From: Pseudomonas sp. SORT22
Lineage (GTDB): Bacteria > Pseudomonadota > Gammaproteobacteria > Pseudomonadales > Pseudomonadaceae
Direction of reading: 5' to 3'
Assembly: GCF_018417635.1 (NCBI RefSeq)
Contig: NZ_CP071007.1
Coordinates: forward strand, 310,001-374,000
DNA length: 64,000 nt
This document shows positions 16,772 to 26,375 of this stretch, piece after piece. A program made the position numbers and the translations under genes. Every line of letters begins with the position of its first letter. Positions within the stretch are counted from its first letter, which is position 1. The notes beneath the pieces are model-generated. The model ran no database searches. It saw nothing but the letters and a program-made list of their open reading frames with translations, and was not told the origin of the DNA.

Positions 16772-19618
16772 TCAAGCCTGCGCCAGGGCCTCGTTGAGCG
16801 CCCGCTCCAGTTCGCCCTTGTAGCGCAGGTAGAGAATGCTCGAGCCCAGGCCATCGGCCAGCAGGCCCGACAAGTCCAGGTCGGTGATGTAGCAGCGGTA
16901 GCGCTCAGCCTCGCGGCGCTGCTCGATGATCTCGCGGGCGACCACCGCATACAGCTGGTCGCCATGCTCGAGCTGGGAAAACTCCCGCTGATTGCAGTAC
17001 AGCGTGACTTGTACGTCATCGCTGGCGCCGGCCTGCAGAATCGCCTGCACTTCGTAGTAGGGCCGGTCGATGGCCTTGACCTCGACCTGGCGCGCTTCTA
17101 CCTGGCGAACCTTGCCAGTGCCTGATGGCAACAATTGGTAATAAAGAATATCCAGTGAACCCTGGGCCTGCAGGCTGTCCAGTGGCAGGCGCGCATCGCG
17201 GCGAAACACGATCGATTGCAAGAAGCGCTGCAGCGGCAACAACAGGCTGTTTTCATCGTGAAACGGCAAGCGCTGCTGCCACAGGGCATTGTGCTCATCG
17301 AGTACGTAGACATCCGCCCAGGTGTCCTGCAGCCGATAGAACAGCTGGATGCACTGCGGCTGGCCCAGCGGCAGCAGTTGCGCCAGGTCGAGCTCCTGCA
17401 GGGCATTGGCGTCCAGGTGCAGGGGGCTGTAGTCACTGCGTTCTTCACCGAGGTAGCGCAGCACCGCGTCCGGATCGTCGAGGGTCACCAGGTTTACCGC
17501 GCCGCGTTGCAGTTCCAGTACATGGGTGTGCTGCTCGACTTGCAACAAGTAGCGCTGGTTGAGGTTCTGCGCCAGCAGCGCCTGAGTGCTGGCGAACACT
17601 TCCTCGACCCGCAGGGCGATGGCCTGGGCGCGGTTGTGGCAGAAGCAGCGGACCCGCAGCCTGGGCGTGTGGCCGGCGCCCAGGCTGTTGAGGTAATCAC
17701 GCAGGCAACGCAGCAGGGCATGTTCGCCGTCGTAGCGGTGCACCTGCACTTCGTTCCAGCTGTTGAGGGTGACCTGGTCGAGGGTCAGCACCAGGTTTTC
17801 GCGCACCCCGGCGTAGCTCAGCGAGTCAGTGCGCTCGGTGGTCATCAGGATGTTCAGGTCGCGGTGGTGCTGTAGCGGGTCGATGCCGACATTGACCAGC
17901 AGCAGGATCTCGTCCACCACGCTCGGTTGCAGCAGGCGCTGTTCGCTGACCACCGTCAGGGGCAGGGCGACGCTCTGTTGCAGGCTGCCGAGCAGGTTGA
18001 ACAGCTCATACTCGCTCAGGTCGCTGCTGCCCGGGTGCAGGGCCAGGCGCGTGCTGCTGTCGATCACACCGTTGCGGTGCGCCCAGGTCAGCAGTTCGAG
18101 CAGTTCGCGGCAGCGTTTGATCGGCGCGAAGTGCTCCCACTCGTGCACGCCGAGGTTGCCGTTGTACAGGCCCCAGTGGGTCTGCCCGGGCTCTTTGCGG
18201 TTGGGTGACTGCACCAGGGTCAGGGTGTCTTCGGCGAGGTCCGGGGCGATGCCCGGGTTGATGAACTCAACCTTGCCGGCGCGCCGTTCAAAGGCGGCGT
18301 ACAGGCGCCGGCCGAGCACGCTGAGATCGCGCTGGTCGATGCGGCTGGTGGCGTTCTGGCTGCGGGCAAACTGGCAGAGGAAGCGGTAGCTGTAGTTCAG
18401 CTCGGCTACCAGCTCCCGGCGCTCGACCGCCACCTGGCGGACTTTCCATTGGCTGCGGTTGTCGAGCAGCGCCAGCTGGCGTTGATCCCAGCTCCATTCC
18501 TGGCTCAGGCGCTGCAGCAGGTCCCGCTGCCAGCTGGCACTGCGCTGGCGGGCCAGGCCGCTGAGCTTCTTGTTGACCTTCAGGTACAGGCTGCGCCGCA
18601 CCAGCTCCAGCCGCTCGCGTTCGCCGCGGCCTTGCAGGTACTGCTCGATACGCCGGTAGACCATCATGTAGGGGTCGAGCTCGTCGAGGTCGAGGCGATT
18701 GCTGAACACCGCCTGCTTGAACTGCAGGCTCAGGCACTGCACCTGCGGGTGTTCACTGGCGTAGACCTCGGTAAGCAGCAGCTTGAGCACCGACTTGTAG
18801 GGCGATTCAATGCCCTTGAACAGTTGCCAGAGCCCGGCGCCGACGAATTCGCCCGGAGGGATGTGCGCCAGGTGGCCGAGGTCGAGGTGGTCTTCAGCAC
18901 GCACGAAACGCTTGGACAGCAGGGTCTGGATGTATTGCCGGTAGCGTGGTTCTTCATAGACCGGCACCAGCCACCACAAGGGTGTGCGCCCGGCCAGCCA
19001 GATGGCGGTGCGGTAGAACTCGTCGAGCAGCAGGTAATGCTGGGTGGTGCCGCAGTCATCGGAGCTGAGCTGGCCGTCGCGTTCGCCCTGAACGAAGCCT
19101 TGCGGCTCGATCAAGAACAGGTGGGCTTCGGCGCCCTGGCTGGCGGCCCAGATTTCCAGCAGCAGGCATTTCTTGCGCAACTCCGCCAGTTCGCTTTCGC
19201 TCAGGTCGGCGGCGTGACAGACCCAGACGTCCATGTCGCTCTGCTCGGCCTGGGCCAGGGTGCCCAGGCTGCCCATCAGGAACAGCCCGTGAATCGGCTG
19301 GGGCGGGTTGCCGCGCCGGGCCTTGTACGAAAATGAGCGGGTCAGGCGCTGGGCTTCGGCCAGCAGTTGCGCATCAGGCTCGAAGTTGGCGACCCCCGCA
19401 GGCGTCGTGCCTGAGACATAACCGGGCAACAGTGGGTGATTGACGTGAAAAAACAGCGGCAGCAGGGTCAAGACCTGCTGCTGGCGGCTCGACAGCCCGT
19501 CCATGGCCCGCCCCAGGCGCCCCTGGTTGAGCTTCAGGAAGCGTTGGCGCAGCTGGCTGAGCACCTTGCGGTCAATGCCCTGGTCGAGGTCGGGGCGAAT
19601 TTCGTGGGGGTGGTTCAT
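16772..19618 (-). CDS. cyaA: Class I adenylate cyclase
   Basis: A 948-residue class I adenylate cyclase, making cAMP from ATP. The N-terminal nucleotidyltransferase-type catalytic core contains LMGSLGTLAQAEQSDMDVWV with the metal-binding Asp pair. The long C-terminal portion (about 540-948) is the regulatory region, which lacks the phosphorylated His region of enterobacterial enzymes as far as I can see. It lies alone on the minus strand, ending three bases from rnk, with a large REP-like palindrome upstream. cAMP would act through Vfr in pseudomonads. Confidence 0.96.
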   Translation of the reverse strand: MNHPHEIRPDLDQGIDRKVLSQLRQRFLKLNQGRLGRAMDGLSSRQQQVLTLLPLFFHVNHPLLPGYVSGTTPAGVANFEPDAQLLAEAQRLTRSFSYKARRGNPPQPIHGLFLMGSLGTLAQAEQSDMDVWVCHAADLSESELAELRKKCLLLEIWAASQGAEAHLFLIEPQGFVQGERDGQLSSDDCGTTQHYLLLDEFYRTAIWLAGRTPLWWLVPVYEEPRYRQYIQTLLSKRFVRAEDHLDLGHLAHIPPGEFVGAGLWQLFKGIESPYKSVLKLLLTEVYASEHPQVQCLSLQFKQAVFSNRLDLDELDPYMMVYRRIEQYLQGRGERERLELVRRSLYLKVNKKLSGLARQRSASWQRDLLQRLSQEWSWDQRQLALLDNRSQWKVRQVAVERRELVAELNYSYRFLCQFARSQNATSRIDQRDLSVLGRRLYAAFERRAGKVEFINPGIAPDLAEDTLTLVQSPNRKEPGQTHWGLYNGNLGVHEWEHFAPIKRCRELLELLTWAHRNGVIDSSTRLALHPGSSDLSEYELFNLLGSLQQSVALPLTVVSEQRLLQPSVVDEILLLVNVGIDPLQHHRDLNILMTTERTDSLSYAGVRENLVLTLDQVTLNSWNEVQVHRYDGEHALLRCLRDYLNSLGAGHTPRLRVRCFCHNRAQAIALRVEEVFASTQALLAQNLNQRYLLQVEQHTHVLELQRGAVNLVTLDDPDAVLRYLGEERSDYSPLHLDANALQELDLAQLLPLGQPQCIQLFYRLQDTWADVYVLDEHNALWQQRLPFHDENSLLLPLQRFLQSIVFRRDARLPLDSLQAQGSLDILYYQLLPSGTGKVRQVEARQVEVKAIDRPYYEVQAILQAGASDDVQVTLYCNQREFSQLEHGDQLYAVVAREIIEQRREAERYRCYITDLDLSGLLADGLGSSILYLRYKGELERALNEALAQA

Positions 19619-19703
19619 GGCGAGCTGAAACCGGCCGTCTAGGGAGCAATGGCGAGTTTAAGTGGTATTTGGAATTTGACGCCATTTTATTAGCGCTTGA
19701 CGC

Positions 19704-19788
19704 ATCGCGGGGCAAGTCGGGGCGCCGCACCGCCTCACCCACCAGGCCGGCAGGAGCGGCGGTGCGGCGCCCCGACTTGCCCCGCGAT
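19704..19788. repeat. Long REP-type inverted repeat
   Basis: About 30 bases starting ATCGCGGGGCAAGTCGGGGC at 19704 recur as an exact reverse complement ending at 19788, with a 25-base loop. It lies between cyaA and the next minus-strand gene, immediately downstream of the latter's stop. Confidence 0.9.
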
Positions 19789-19796
19789 TGCAGTTA

Positions 19797-20042
19797 TCAG
19801 GCAGGTTCGACGACGTTCAGAATGTTCAGCAACACCTGCACGTTCTCGGCAGCATCGTGACCAAGGCTGGTCAGATAACCGCCATCGGGCTGGTCGGTGA
19901 GCTTTTTCTCGTACAGGCGACGCGCAGCGGCGATCACCTCCTTGGAGGCAGTGTTATGCACCTTGATGCCTTCCTGGCTGCTATCCAGGTTGAACAAGGC
20001 AAGGACTTCCAGCTCGGCAATCAGTTCGGGGGTAAACGACAT
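19797..20042 (-). CDS. TIGR02647 family small protein
   Basis: An 81-residue protein recognised as the conserved TIGR02647 type, starting MSFTPELIAELEVLALFN. It appears to be a compact helical domain with a winged-helix-like GGYLTSLGHDAAENVQVLLNIL end. No function is established. It is followed by a REP palindrome and preceded by another small unknown gene on the same strand. Confidence 0.82.
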   Translation of the reverse strand: MSFTPELIAELEVLALFNLDSSQEGIKVHNTASKEVIAAARRLYEKKLTDQPDGGYLTSLGHDAAENVQVLLNILNVVEPA

Positions 20043-20126
20043 AAAGACTCCGACTTCCAGACAAGGAGGGCAGCACCGTCGCCGGTGCCTGGTTTTGCAG
20101 TGTAGTCAGGGAAATCCTGCTTTGCT

Positions 20127-20411
20127 TCAGTCCTTTTCCGGCGGCAGCTCGGGCAGGGCGCGCAAGGCGGTTTCGTACCATTCGGTGTTGAACGCGCGGT
20201 CGTCTTCAAGCATCGCATCAATCTCGTAGGCCAGCACGTGGGCCATAAGGTTGAGGATGTCTTCACGCTCGTAGCCCACCAGGGTCAGCTTGTTGAACGT
20301 GGCCTTGGCCGCTGGCGGGTTGTCGCTTTCGATCTGGTTCTCGATCGCTTCGATCAGGGTCGACTCGGCGAACGCTTCTTCGTCGTTGTCGATATCGGTA
20401 GGTTCGCTCAT
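20127..20411 (-). CDS. Conserved hypothetical acidic protein
   Basis: A 94-residue soluble protein, rich in Asp/Glu at the start (EPTDIDNDEEAFAESTLIEA) and predicted mainly helical, with TFNKLTLVGYEREDILNLM in the middle. I do not recognise a characterised family. The start at 20411 is chosen for its Met-Ser-Glu acidic start rather than the 12-codon extension. It shares the minus strand with the TIGR02647 gene 84 bp away and may be co-transcribed. Confidence 0.7.
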   Translation of the reverse strand: MSEPTDIDNDEEAFAESTLIEAIENQIESDNPPAAKATFNKLTLVGYEREDILNLMAHVLAYEIDAMLEDDRAFNTEWYETALRALPELPPEKD

Positions 20412-20557
20412 GGGCGCTTTCCTCTTTTGGGGTGCCCAGTTTGCCACGGGCCCGGCAGCAATGCCTTGTTATCGACAATCTTCATGATGCTGGTCAGTAC
20501 CCGGCACTTGGGTCTATAACAACCCGGCCAACCCCTTTTCGGCCTGGAGGCTGTTTC

Positions 20558-21220
20558 ATGCTCAAGCTTCATGGATTCGCGGTCAGCAACTACTACAACA
20601 TGGTCAAACTGGCGCTGCTGGAAAAGGGCGTACCGTTTGAGGAAGTGCTGTTTTTCGGCGGCCAGAGCCCCGAAGCGCTGAAAATCAGCCCGCGCGGCAA
20701 AGTACCGGCGCTGCAGAGCGAAGACGGTTTTCTCAGTGAAACCAGCCTGATCCTCGACTACATCGAGCAGACCCAGCCAGGCAAGGCATTGCTACCGGAG
20801 GGGGTATTTGCCCAGGCCAAGGTTCACGAGCTGGCCAAGGAAATCGAGCTGTATATCGAGCTGCCCGCACGTGCCTGCTACCCCGAAGCGTTTTTCGGCG
20901 CCCAGGTCGATGAAGCCATCAAGGCCAAGGCCAAGACCGAACTGCTGGCCGGTATCGCTACCCTCAAGCGCAACGGCAAGTTCAGCCCTTATGTGGCCGG
21001 CGACAGCCTGACCATCGCCGACTTGCTGTTCTGCTTCAGCGTCGACCTGGCCTATGCCGTGGGCAAGAAGGTTTTTGCCATCGATGTGCTGGAAGACTTC
21101 CCACAGGCCAAGGCGCTGCTGGAGCAGTTCAAGAACAACCCGAACGTACAGAAGATCGTCGCCGACAAGGAAGCGCAGATGCCGGCTTTCCTCGAGATGG
21201 TGCGCTCGGGCAAGCGCTGA
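20558..21220 (+). CDS. Glutathione S-transferase family protein (copy 1)
   Basis: A 220-residue GST. The thioredoxin-like N-terminal domain (about 1-80) has SNYYNMVKLALLEKGV at the active-site turn, cis-Pro in PRGKVPAL and the glutathione gamma-Glu site SETSLILDYIE. The helical C-terminal domain contains AGDSLTIADLLFCF, the N-capping box. Substrate unknown. GGAGG precedes the ATG at 20558. It is followed by a close paralogue. Confidence 0.92.
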   Translation: MLKLHGFAVSNYYNMVKLALLEKGVPFEEVLFFGGQSPEALKISPRGKVPALQSEDGFLSETSLILDYIEQTQPGKALLPEGVFAQAKVHELAKEIELYIELPARACYPEAFFGAQVDEAIKAKAKTELLAGIATLKRNGKFSPYVAGDSLTIADLLFCFSVDLAYAVGKKVFAIDVLEDFPQAKALLEQFKNNPNVQKIVADKEAQMPAFLEMVRSGKR

Positions 21221-21339
21221 TTGGAGCACTATTGAGGCAAAAGCAGAAAGCTCCTACGTGTTTATCGGAAGCATACGGCAGCTTTCTGGCTTGATTCGTT
21301 CCAAAAATGCAGAGACTTCACACGGCTAGGAGGCCGGAA

Positions 21340-22020
21340 ATGTTCCGACTGCACGGATTCTCTGCAAGCAACTACTACAACATGGTCAAGCTCGCCCTGC
21401 TGGAAAAACGCCTGCCGTTCGAGGAGGTGCCCCTGCATGGTTGCCAGAACCCGCAAGTGCTGGCGATCAGCCCGCGCGGCAAGGTGCCGGTGCTGGAGGT
21501 GGCGCAGGGCTTTATCAGCGAAACCGACGCCATCCTCGATTACCTCGAAGAGGCCTGCCCTGAGGTGGCGCTGTTGCCGGCCGATCCTTTCCAGCGCGCC
21601 CAGGTGCGCGCGCTGGCCAAGGAAATCGAGCTGTACATCGAGCTGCCCGCCCGCTACTGCTATGTCGAAGTGTTCTTTGCCGGCAGGGCGACCCCGGAGG
21701 CCTTGAAGGCCAAGGCCCGGCGTGATCTGGACAAGGGCTTTGCCGCCCTGGCCCAGCGCGGTCGATTCGCCCCGTATGTGGCAGGCGAGTGCCTTACCCT
21801 GGCGGACCTGTACTTTCTCTATAGCGTCGACCTGGCCTGCCAGGTTGGCCAGCGTCTGTTCGGCATTGATTACCTGCAGCCATTGCCGGGCGCCCGGGCA
21901 CTGTTCGAGCGACTGGGGGAAAATCCGAATGTGCACAAGGTCGCAGCTGACAGGAAAGCCGAAACGCCGGCTTTCCTTCAGCGCTTGCGTGCGGCTACCC
22001 AGGCAGAACTGGCTGGGTAG
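21340..22020 (+). CDS. Glutathione S-transferase family protein (copy 2)
   Basis: A 226-residue GST paralogous to the preceding gene. Blocks such as SNYYNMVKLALLEK, ISPRGKVPVL and ALAKEIELYIELPAR are nearly identical, so the pair arose by tandem duplication. The N-capping box is AGECLTLADLYFLY. The 119-bp gap contains its own promoter room, and TAGGAGG precedes the ATG at 21340. It ends 17 bp from argH, which is convergent. Confidence 0.92.
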   Translation: MFRLHGFSASNYYNMVKLALLEKRLPFEEVPLHGCQNPQVLAISPRGKVPVLEVAQGFISETDAILDYLEEACPEVALLPADPFQRAQVRALAKEIELYIELPARYCYVEVFFAGRATPEALKAKARRDLDKGFAALAQRGRFAPYVAGECLTLADLYFLYSVDLACQVGQRLFGIDYLQPLPGARALFERLGENPNVHKVAADRKAETPAFLQRLRAATQAELAG

Positions 22021-22037
22021 CAAGACGCAGGAAGGGC

Positions 22038-23432
22038 TTAGCGCGCGGCGAGCAGCGCCTTGCCGCGGGCTACGGCGGCGCGTACTTGCGCAGGCGCAGT
22101 CCCGCCGATGTGGTCACGGGCGTTGACCGAGCCTTCGAGGGTCAGTACGGCGAACACGTCCTGCTCGATCTGGTCGCTGAACTGGCGCAGTTCCTCCAGG
22201 CTCATCTCGGCCAGGTCCTTGCCGGTATCGACGCCGTACTTCACCGCGTGGCCAACGATTTCGTGGCAATCACGGAACGGCAGGCCGCGGCGCACCAGGT
22301 AGTCGGCCAGGTCGGTGGCGGTGCTGAAGCCGCGCAGGGCCGCTTCGCGCATGATGGCGTGGCGAGGCTTGATCGCCGGGATCATGTCGGCAAAGGCGCG
22401 CAGCGAGTCGCGCAGGGTGTCGGCGGCGTCGAACAGCGGCTCTTTGTCTTCCTGGTTGTCCTTGTTGTAGGCCAGCGGTTGGCCTTTCATCAGGGTCAGC
22501 AGGCCGGTGAGGGCGCCGAACACACGGCCGGTCTTGCCGCGCACCAGCTCCGGGACGTCCGGGTTCTTCTTTTGCGGCATGATCGAGCTGCCGGTGCAGA
22601 AGCGATCAGGCAGGTCGATGAACTGGAACTGCGCGCTGGTCCACAGCACCAGCTCTTCGGAGAAACGCGACAGGTGCATCATCGCCACGCTGGCGGCGGC
22701 GCAGAACTCGATGGCGAAGTCGCGATCGGAAACGCCGTCCAGCGAGTTGCCGCCCACAGCTTCGAAGCCCAGCAGCTGGCAGGTCAGTTCGCGATCGATC
22801 GGGTAGGTGGTGCCGGCCAGCGCGGCGCTGCCCAGGGGCATGCGGTTGGTGCGCTTGCGACAATCAACCAGGCGCTCATAGTCGCGGCTGAGCATTTCGA
22901 ACCAGGCCAGCAGGTGGTGGCCGAAAGTCACCGGCTGCGCGGTTTGCAGGTGGGTAAAGCCGGGCATGATGGTCTCGGCTTCGCGCTCGGCCTGCTCCAG
23001 CAGGCCCTGCTGCAGGCGGGTGATCTCGGCCAGGATCAGGTCGATTTCGTCACGCAGCCACAGGCGGATGTCGGTGGCGACCTGGTCGTTGCGGCTACGG
23101 CCGGTGTGCAGCTTCTTGCCGGTGATGCCGATGCGGTCGGTCAGGCGCGCTTCGATGTTCATGTGCACGTCTTCAAGGTCGACGCGCCAGTCGAAGTTGC
23201 CGGCCTCGATTTCACCCTGGATGGTTTTCAGGCCATCGATGATGGTGTCGCGCTCGGCGTCGGTGAGGACGCCGACCTTCGCCAGCATGGTGGCGTGGGC
23301 GATCGAACCCATGATGTCGTGGCGGTACAGGCGCTGGTCGAAATTGACGGAGGCGGTGAAACGGGCGACGAAGGCGTCGACGGGCTCACTGAAGCGGCCG
23401 CCCCAGGACTGATTGGTCTTGTCGGTGCTCAT
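22038..23432 (-). CDS. argH: Argininosuccinate lyase
   Basis: A 464-residue fumarase/aspartase-superfamily enzyme that splits argininosuccinate into arginine and fumarate. The signature loop is [16 protein letters not shown] with the catalytic Ser. The other active-site region is [13 protein letters not shown], followed by [17 protein letters not shown]. The start at 23432 ([15 protein letters not shown]) is the family start. It diverges from algR across 323 bp. Confidence 0.97.
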   Translation of the reverse strand: MSTDKTNQSWGGRFSEPVDAFVARFTASVNFDQRLYRHDIMGSIAHATMLAKVGVLTDAERDTIIDGLKTIQGEIEAGNFDWRVDLEDVHMNIEARLTDRIGITGKKLHTGRSRNDQVATDIRLWLRDEIDLILAEITRLQQGLLEQAEREAETIMPGFTHLQTAQPVTFGHHLLAWFEMLSRDYERLVDCRKRTNRMPLGSAALAGTTYPIDRELTCQLLGFEAVGGNSLDGVSDRDFAIEFCAAASVAMMHLSRFSEELVLWTSAQFQFIDLPDRFCTGSSIMPQKKNPDVPELVRGKTGRVFGALTGLLTLMKGQPLAYNKDNQEDKEPLFDAADTLRDSLRAFADMIPAIKPRHAIMREAALRGFSTATDLADYLVRRGLPFRDCHEIVGHAVKYGVDTGKDLAEMSLEELRQFSDQIEQDVFAVLTLEGSVNARDHIGGTAPAQVRAAVARGKALLAAR

Positions 23433-23649
23433 GGATTCACTCTTGAAGGCGTGAACGGAAAAAGTGGCGTCGATCATAGCAGGATTGGCGGGGCTGCCGG
23501 AGTGCGGCGGTCGGGGCAAATGCGGGTTTATGTCGCAGCACAGGCCCGCGACAGCGCGCTTGCAACAGGATATTTATCGATTGAACGGCAGTGTTGCGGC
23601 AACCGTCTACAGTTGGACAGAGGCGCGGCATGTTTCCTGCCGGGCCAGT

Positions 23650-23702
23650 GAATCTTTAGCCATCGTGCGAGTCTGAGCGTGGATCGCCGTGACGGTCGTC
23701 AC
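23650..23702 (+). promoter_or_regulatory. algR promoter region: AlgU-like element and CRP/Vfr-like dyad
   Basis: In the 323-bp argH-algR gap, GAATCT-N16-TCTGA (23650-23676) resembles the extracytoplasmic sigma AlgU/RpoE consensus GAACTT-N16/17-TCTGA with two mismatches in the -35. Downstream, GTGACGGTCGTCAC (23689-23702) is a perfect dyad and contains GTGA-N6-TCAC, the core of a CRP/Vfr site. I see no ORF in the gap. Confidence 0.45.
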
Positions 23703-23755
23703 CTCACCTGTCTACGCTATCCTTGTGCGAGACTCACGCAGGAATCCAGCGCTAT

Positions 23756-24502
23756 ATGAATGTCCTGATCGTTGATGACGAACCCCAAGCCCGGGAACGC
23801 CTGAGCCGACTGCTCGGCGAACTGGAGGGCTATACCGTGCTGGAGCCCAGCGCCACCAATGGCGAAGAGGCCCTGGCCCTGATCGACAGCCTCAAGCCTG
23901 AGGTGGTCCTGCTCGACATTCGCATGCCGGGCCTGGATGGCCTGCAGGTCGCTGCCCGGCTGTGCGAACGCGAAGCACCGCCTGCGGTGGTGTTTTGCAC
24001 CGGTGACGATGAGTTCACCGTCGAGTCGTTCAAGGACAGCACCCTGGGCTTCGTGCTCAAGCCGGTGCAGCCCGACAGCCTGCGCGACGCCTTGAAAAAG
24101 GCCGAACGGCCCAACCGCGTGCAACTGGCGGCCCTGACCCGCCCGGCCGCCGAGAGCGGCAGCGGCCCGCGCAGCCATATCAGCGCGCGCACCCGCAAGG
24201 GTATCGAGCTGATTCCGCTCGACCAGGTGATCTACTTCATTGCCGATCACAAATACGTGACCTTGCGCCACGAGGCCGGCGAAGTGCTGCTGGACGAGCC
24301 GCTCAAGGCTCTGGAAGACGAGTTTGGTGAACGCTTTGTGCGCATTCACCGCAATGCGCTGGTCGCCCGCAACCGCATCGAACGTCTGCAACGCACGCCG
24401 CTTGGGCATTTTCAGCTATTCCTCAAGGGCCTCAACGGTGATGCCCTGATCGTCAGCCGCCGGCATGTGGCTGGTGTACGCAAAATGATGCAACAGCTTT
24501 AA
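23756..24502 (+). CDS. algR: LytTR-type response regulator AlgR
   Basis: A 248-residue response regulator with an N-terminal receiver domain (acidic pair in IVDDEPQ, phospho-acceptor Asp54 in VLLDIRMPG, Thr in VVFCTGDDE, Lys in FVLKPVQ) and a C-terminal LytTR DNA-binding domain (about 145-245, IPLDQVIYFIADHKYVTL). In P. aeruginosa AlgR controls alginate, twitching and virulence genes. Its usual sensor FimS/AlgZ is not encoded next to it here, where argH is adjacent. AGGA lies 13 bases before the ATG at 23756. Confidence 0.95.
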   Translation: MNVLIVDDEPQARERLSRLLGELEGYTVLEPSATNGEEALALIDSLKPEVVLLDIRMPGLDGLQVAARLCEREAPPAVVFCTGDDEFTVESFKDSTLGFVLKPVQPDSLRDALKKAERPNRVQLAALTRPAAESGSGPRSHISARTRKGIELIPLDQVIYFIADHKYVTLRHEAGEVLLDEPLKALEDEFGERFVRIHRNALVARNRIERLQRTPLGHFQLFLKGLNGDALIVSRRHVAGVRKMMQQL

Positions 24503-24623
24503 GGGCGGGGACCAGGGAGCGGTCGACGGCCAGGGATGGTCGGCTCCTACCATGATTTAGATCTGCTAGCGGTCTGGACTGAGCTGTTATCATCGGGCGA
24601 ATCTATCTCGTACGGATCGTTCC

Positions 24624-25565
24624 ATGTCCACTCGCGAAATCCGCATTGCCACCCGCAAAAGTGCCTTGGCCCTGTGGCAGGCCGAATATGTCAAAGCCCG
24701 TCTGGAACAGGCCCACGCCGGCCTGGTCGTGACCCTGGTGCCGATGGTCAGCCGTGGCGACAAACTGCTCGACTCGCCGCTGTCGAAAATCGGCGGCAAG
24801 GGCCTGTTCGTCAAAGAGCTGGAAACCGCGCTGCTGGAAAACCAGGCCGACATCGCCGTGCACTCGATGAAAGACGTGCCGATGGACTTCCCCGAAGGCC
24901 TGGGCCTGTTCTGCATCTGCGAGCGCGAAGACCCGCGCGATGCCTTTGTTTCCAACACCTTCGACAGCCTTGAGGCGTTGCCGGCCGGCAGTATCGTCGG
25001 TACCTCAAGCCTGCGCCGCCAGGCGCAGTTGCTGACCCGCCGCCCGGACCTCGAGATCCGCTTCTTGCGCGGCAACGTCAACACCCGTCTGGCCAAGCTC
25101 GATGCCGGCGAGTACGACGCCATCATCCTCGCCGCCGCCGGCCTGATCCGCCTGGGCTTCGAAGACCGTATCACCTCCAGCATCAGCGTCGACGACAGCC
25201 TGCCCGCAGGCGGCCAGGGCGCAGTGGGCATCGAGTGCCGCAGTGCCGACAGCGAAATCCATGCGCTGCTGGCGCCGCTGCATCACGCCGACACCGCCGA
25301 CCGGGTGACTGCCGAGCGCGCCCTTAACAAACACCTCAATGGTGGCTGCCAGGTGCCGATTGCCTGCTACGCGGTGCTCGAAGGCGAGCAGCTGTGGCTG
25401 CGCGGCCTGGTTGGCGAACCGGCTGGCGGCAAGCTGCTCACGGCTCAGGCCCGTGCGCCGCGCGAGGAGGCCGAAGCGCTCGGTATCAAGGTCGCTGAAG
25501 ACCTGCTGGCTCAAGGTGCCGAAGACATCCTCAAGGCGGTCTACGGCGAGGCCGGGCACCCGTGA
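24624..25565 (+). CDS. hemC: Hydroxymethylbilane synthase (porphobilinogen deaminase)
   Basis: A 313-residue enzyme joining four porphobilinogens into hydroxymethylbilane. Cys242 in [12 protein letters not shown] carries the dipyrromethane cofactor, and the catalytic Asp84 lies in HSMKDVPMD. It heads hemC-hemD-hemX-hemY; its stop overlaps the hemD start by four bases (GTGA). The region 24503-24623 after algR probably holds its promoter. Confidence 0.98.
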   Translation: MSTREIRIATRKSALALWQAEYVKARLEQAHAGLVVTLVPMVSRGDKLLDSPLSKIGGKGLFVKELETALLENQADIAVHSMKDVPMDFPEGLGLFCICEREDPRDAFVSNTFDSLEALPAGSIVGTSSLRRQAQLLTRRPDLEIRFLRGNVNTRLAKLDAGEYDAIILAAAGLIRLGFEDRITSSISVDDSLPAGGQGAVGIECRSADSEIHALLAPLHHADTADRVTAERALNKHLNGGCQVPIACYAVLEGEQLWLRGLVGEPAGGKLLTAQARAPREEAEALGIKVAEDLLAQGAEDILKAVYGEAGHP

Positions 25566-26329
25566 GCGCCTGGCGCCTGCTGCTGACCCGGCCGGCCGAA
25601 GAGTGCAGCGCGCTGGCCCGCACGCTTGCTGAGCAGGGCGTGTTCAGCAGTAGCCTGCCGTTGCTGGAAACCGAGCCGCTGGCGCTGACGCCGGCGCAGC
25701 TTGGCCAGGTGCAGGCGCTCGACCAGTACAGCGCGATCATCGTCGTCAGCAAGCCGGCGGCGCGCCTGGCGCTTGAGCAACTGAACGCGCACTGGCCGCA
25801 GCTGCCCGCGCAAGCCTGGTTCACCGTTGGCGCTGCCACCGCACAGATCCTCGACGACCACGGTCTGAATGTCAGCTACCCGGCACAAGGTGATGACAGC
25901 GAAGCGCTGCTTCAACTGCCGGCGTTGACCGCGGCGATCAAGCGCCCGCAATCCCGGGTGCTGATCATCCGTGGCGAAGGCGGGCGCGAGCTGCTCGCCG
26001 AGCGTCTGGCGGCACTTGGCGCGCGGGTCGATTACCTTGAGTTGTATCGCCGCTACCTGCCGCATTACCCTGAGGCCACCCTGGTCCGGTGTATCGCCGG
26101 GGAACGCCTGAACGGCCTGGTGGTCAGCAGTGGGCAGGGTTTTCAACACTTGCGCCAACTGGCCGGTGAACACTGGCCGCAGTTGGCGCAATTGCCGTTG
26201 TTCGTGCCCAGCCCACGGGTGGCGGAACTTGCCCGCGCCAGTGGCGCACAGAATGTAGTGGATTGCCGTGGTGCCAGCGCCGCGGCTTTGCTGGCAACAT
26301 TGCAGGAAACTCCTGCACCAGCCCCCTAA
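25562..26329 (+). CDS. hemD: Uroporphyrinogen-III synthase
   Basis: A 255-residue enzyme that cyclises hydroxymethylbilane with D-ring inversion to uroporphyrinogen III. The two-domain fold is recognisable by [17 protein letters not shown] at the start, [13 protein letters not shown] near the domain linker, and [17 protein letters not shown] in the second domain. The start is a GTG overlapping hemC, so translation is coupled. Confidence 0.95.
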   Translation: MSAWRLLLTRPAEECSALARTLAEQGVFSSSLPLLETEPLALTPAQLGQVQALDQYSAIIVVSKPAARLALEQLNAHWPQLPAQAWFTVGAATAQILDDHGLNVSYPAQGDDSEALLQLPALTAAIKRPQSRVLIIRGEGGRELLAERLAALGARVDYLELYRRYLPHYPEATLVRCIAGERLNGLVVSSGQGFQHLRQLAGEHWPQLAQLPLFVPSPRVAELARASGAQNVVDCRGASAAALLATLQETPAPAP

Positions 26330-26375
26330 GGCGCTAAGCTGATTGGCGACGTGCCACAAAGCAAAGGATGGATAC

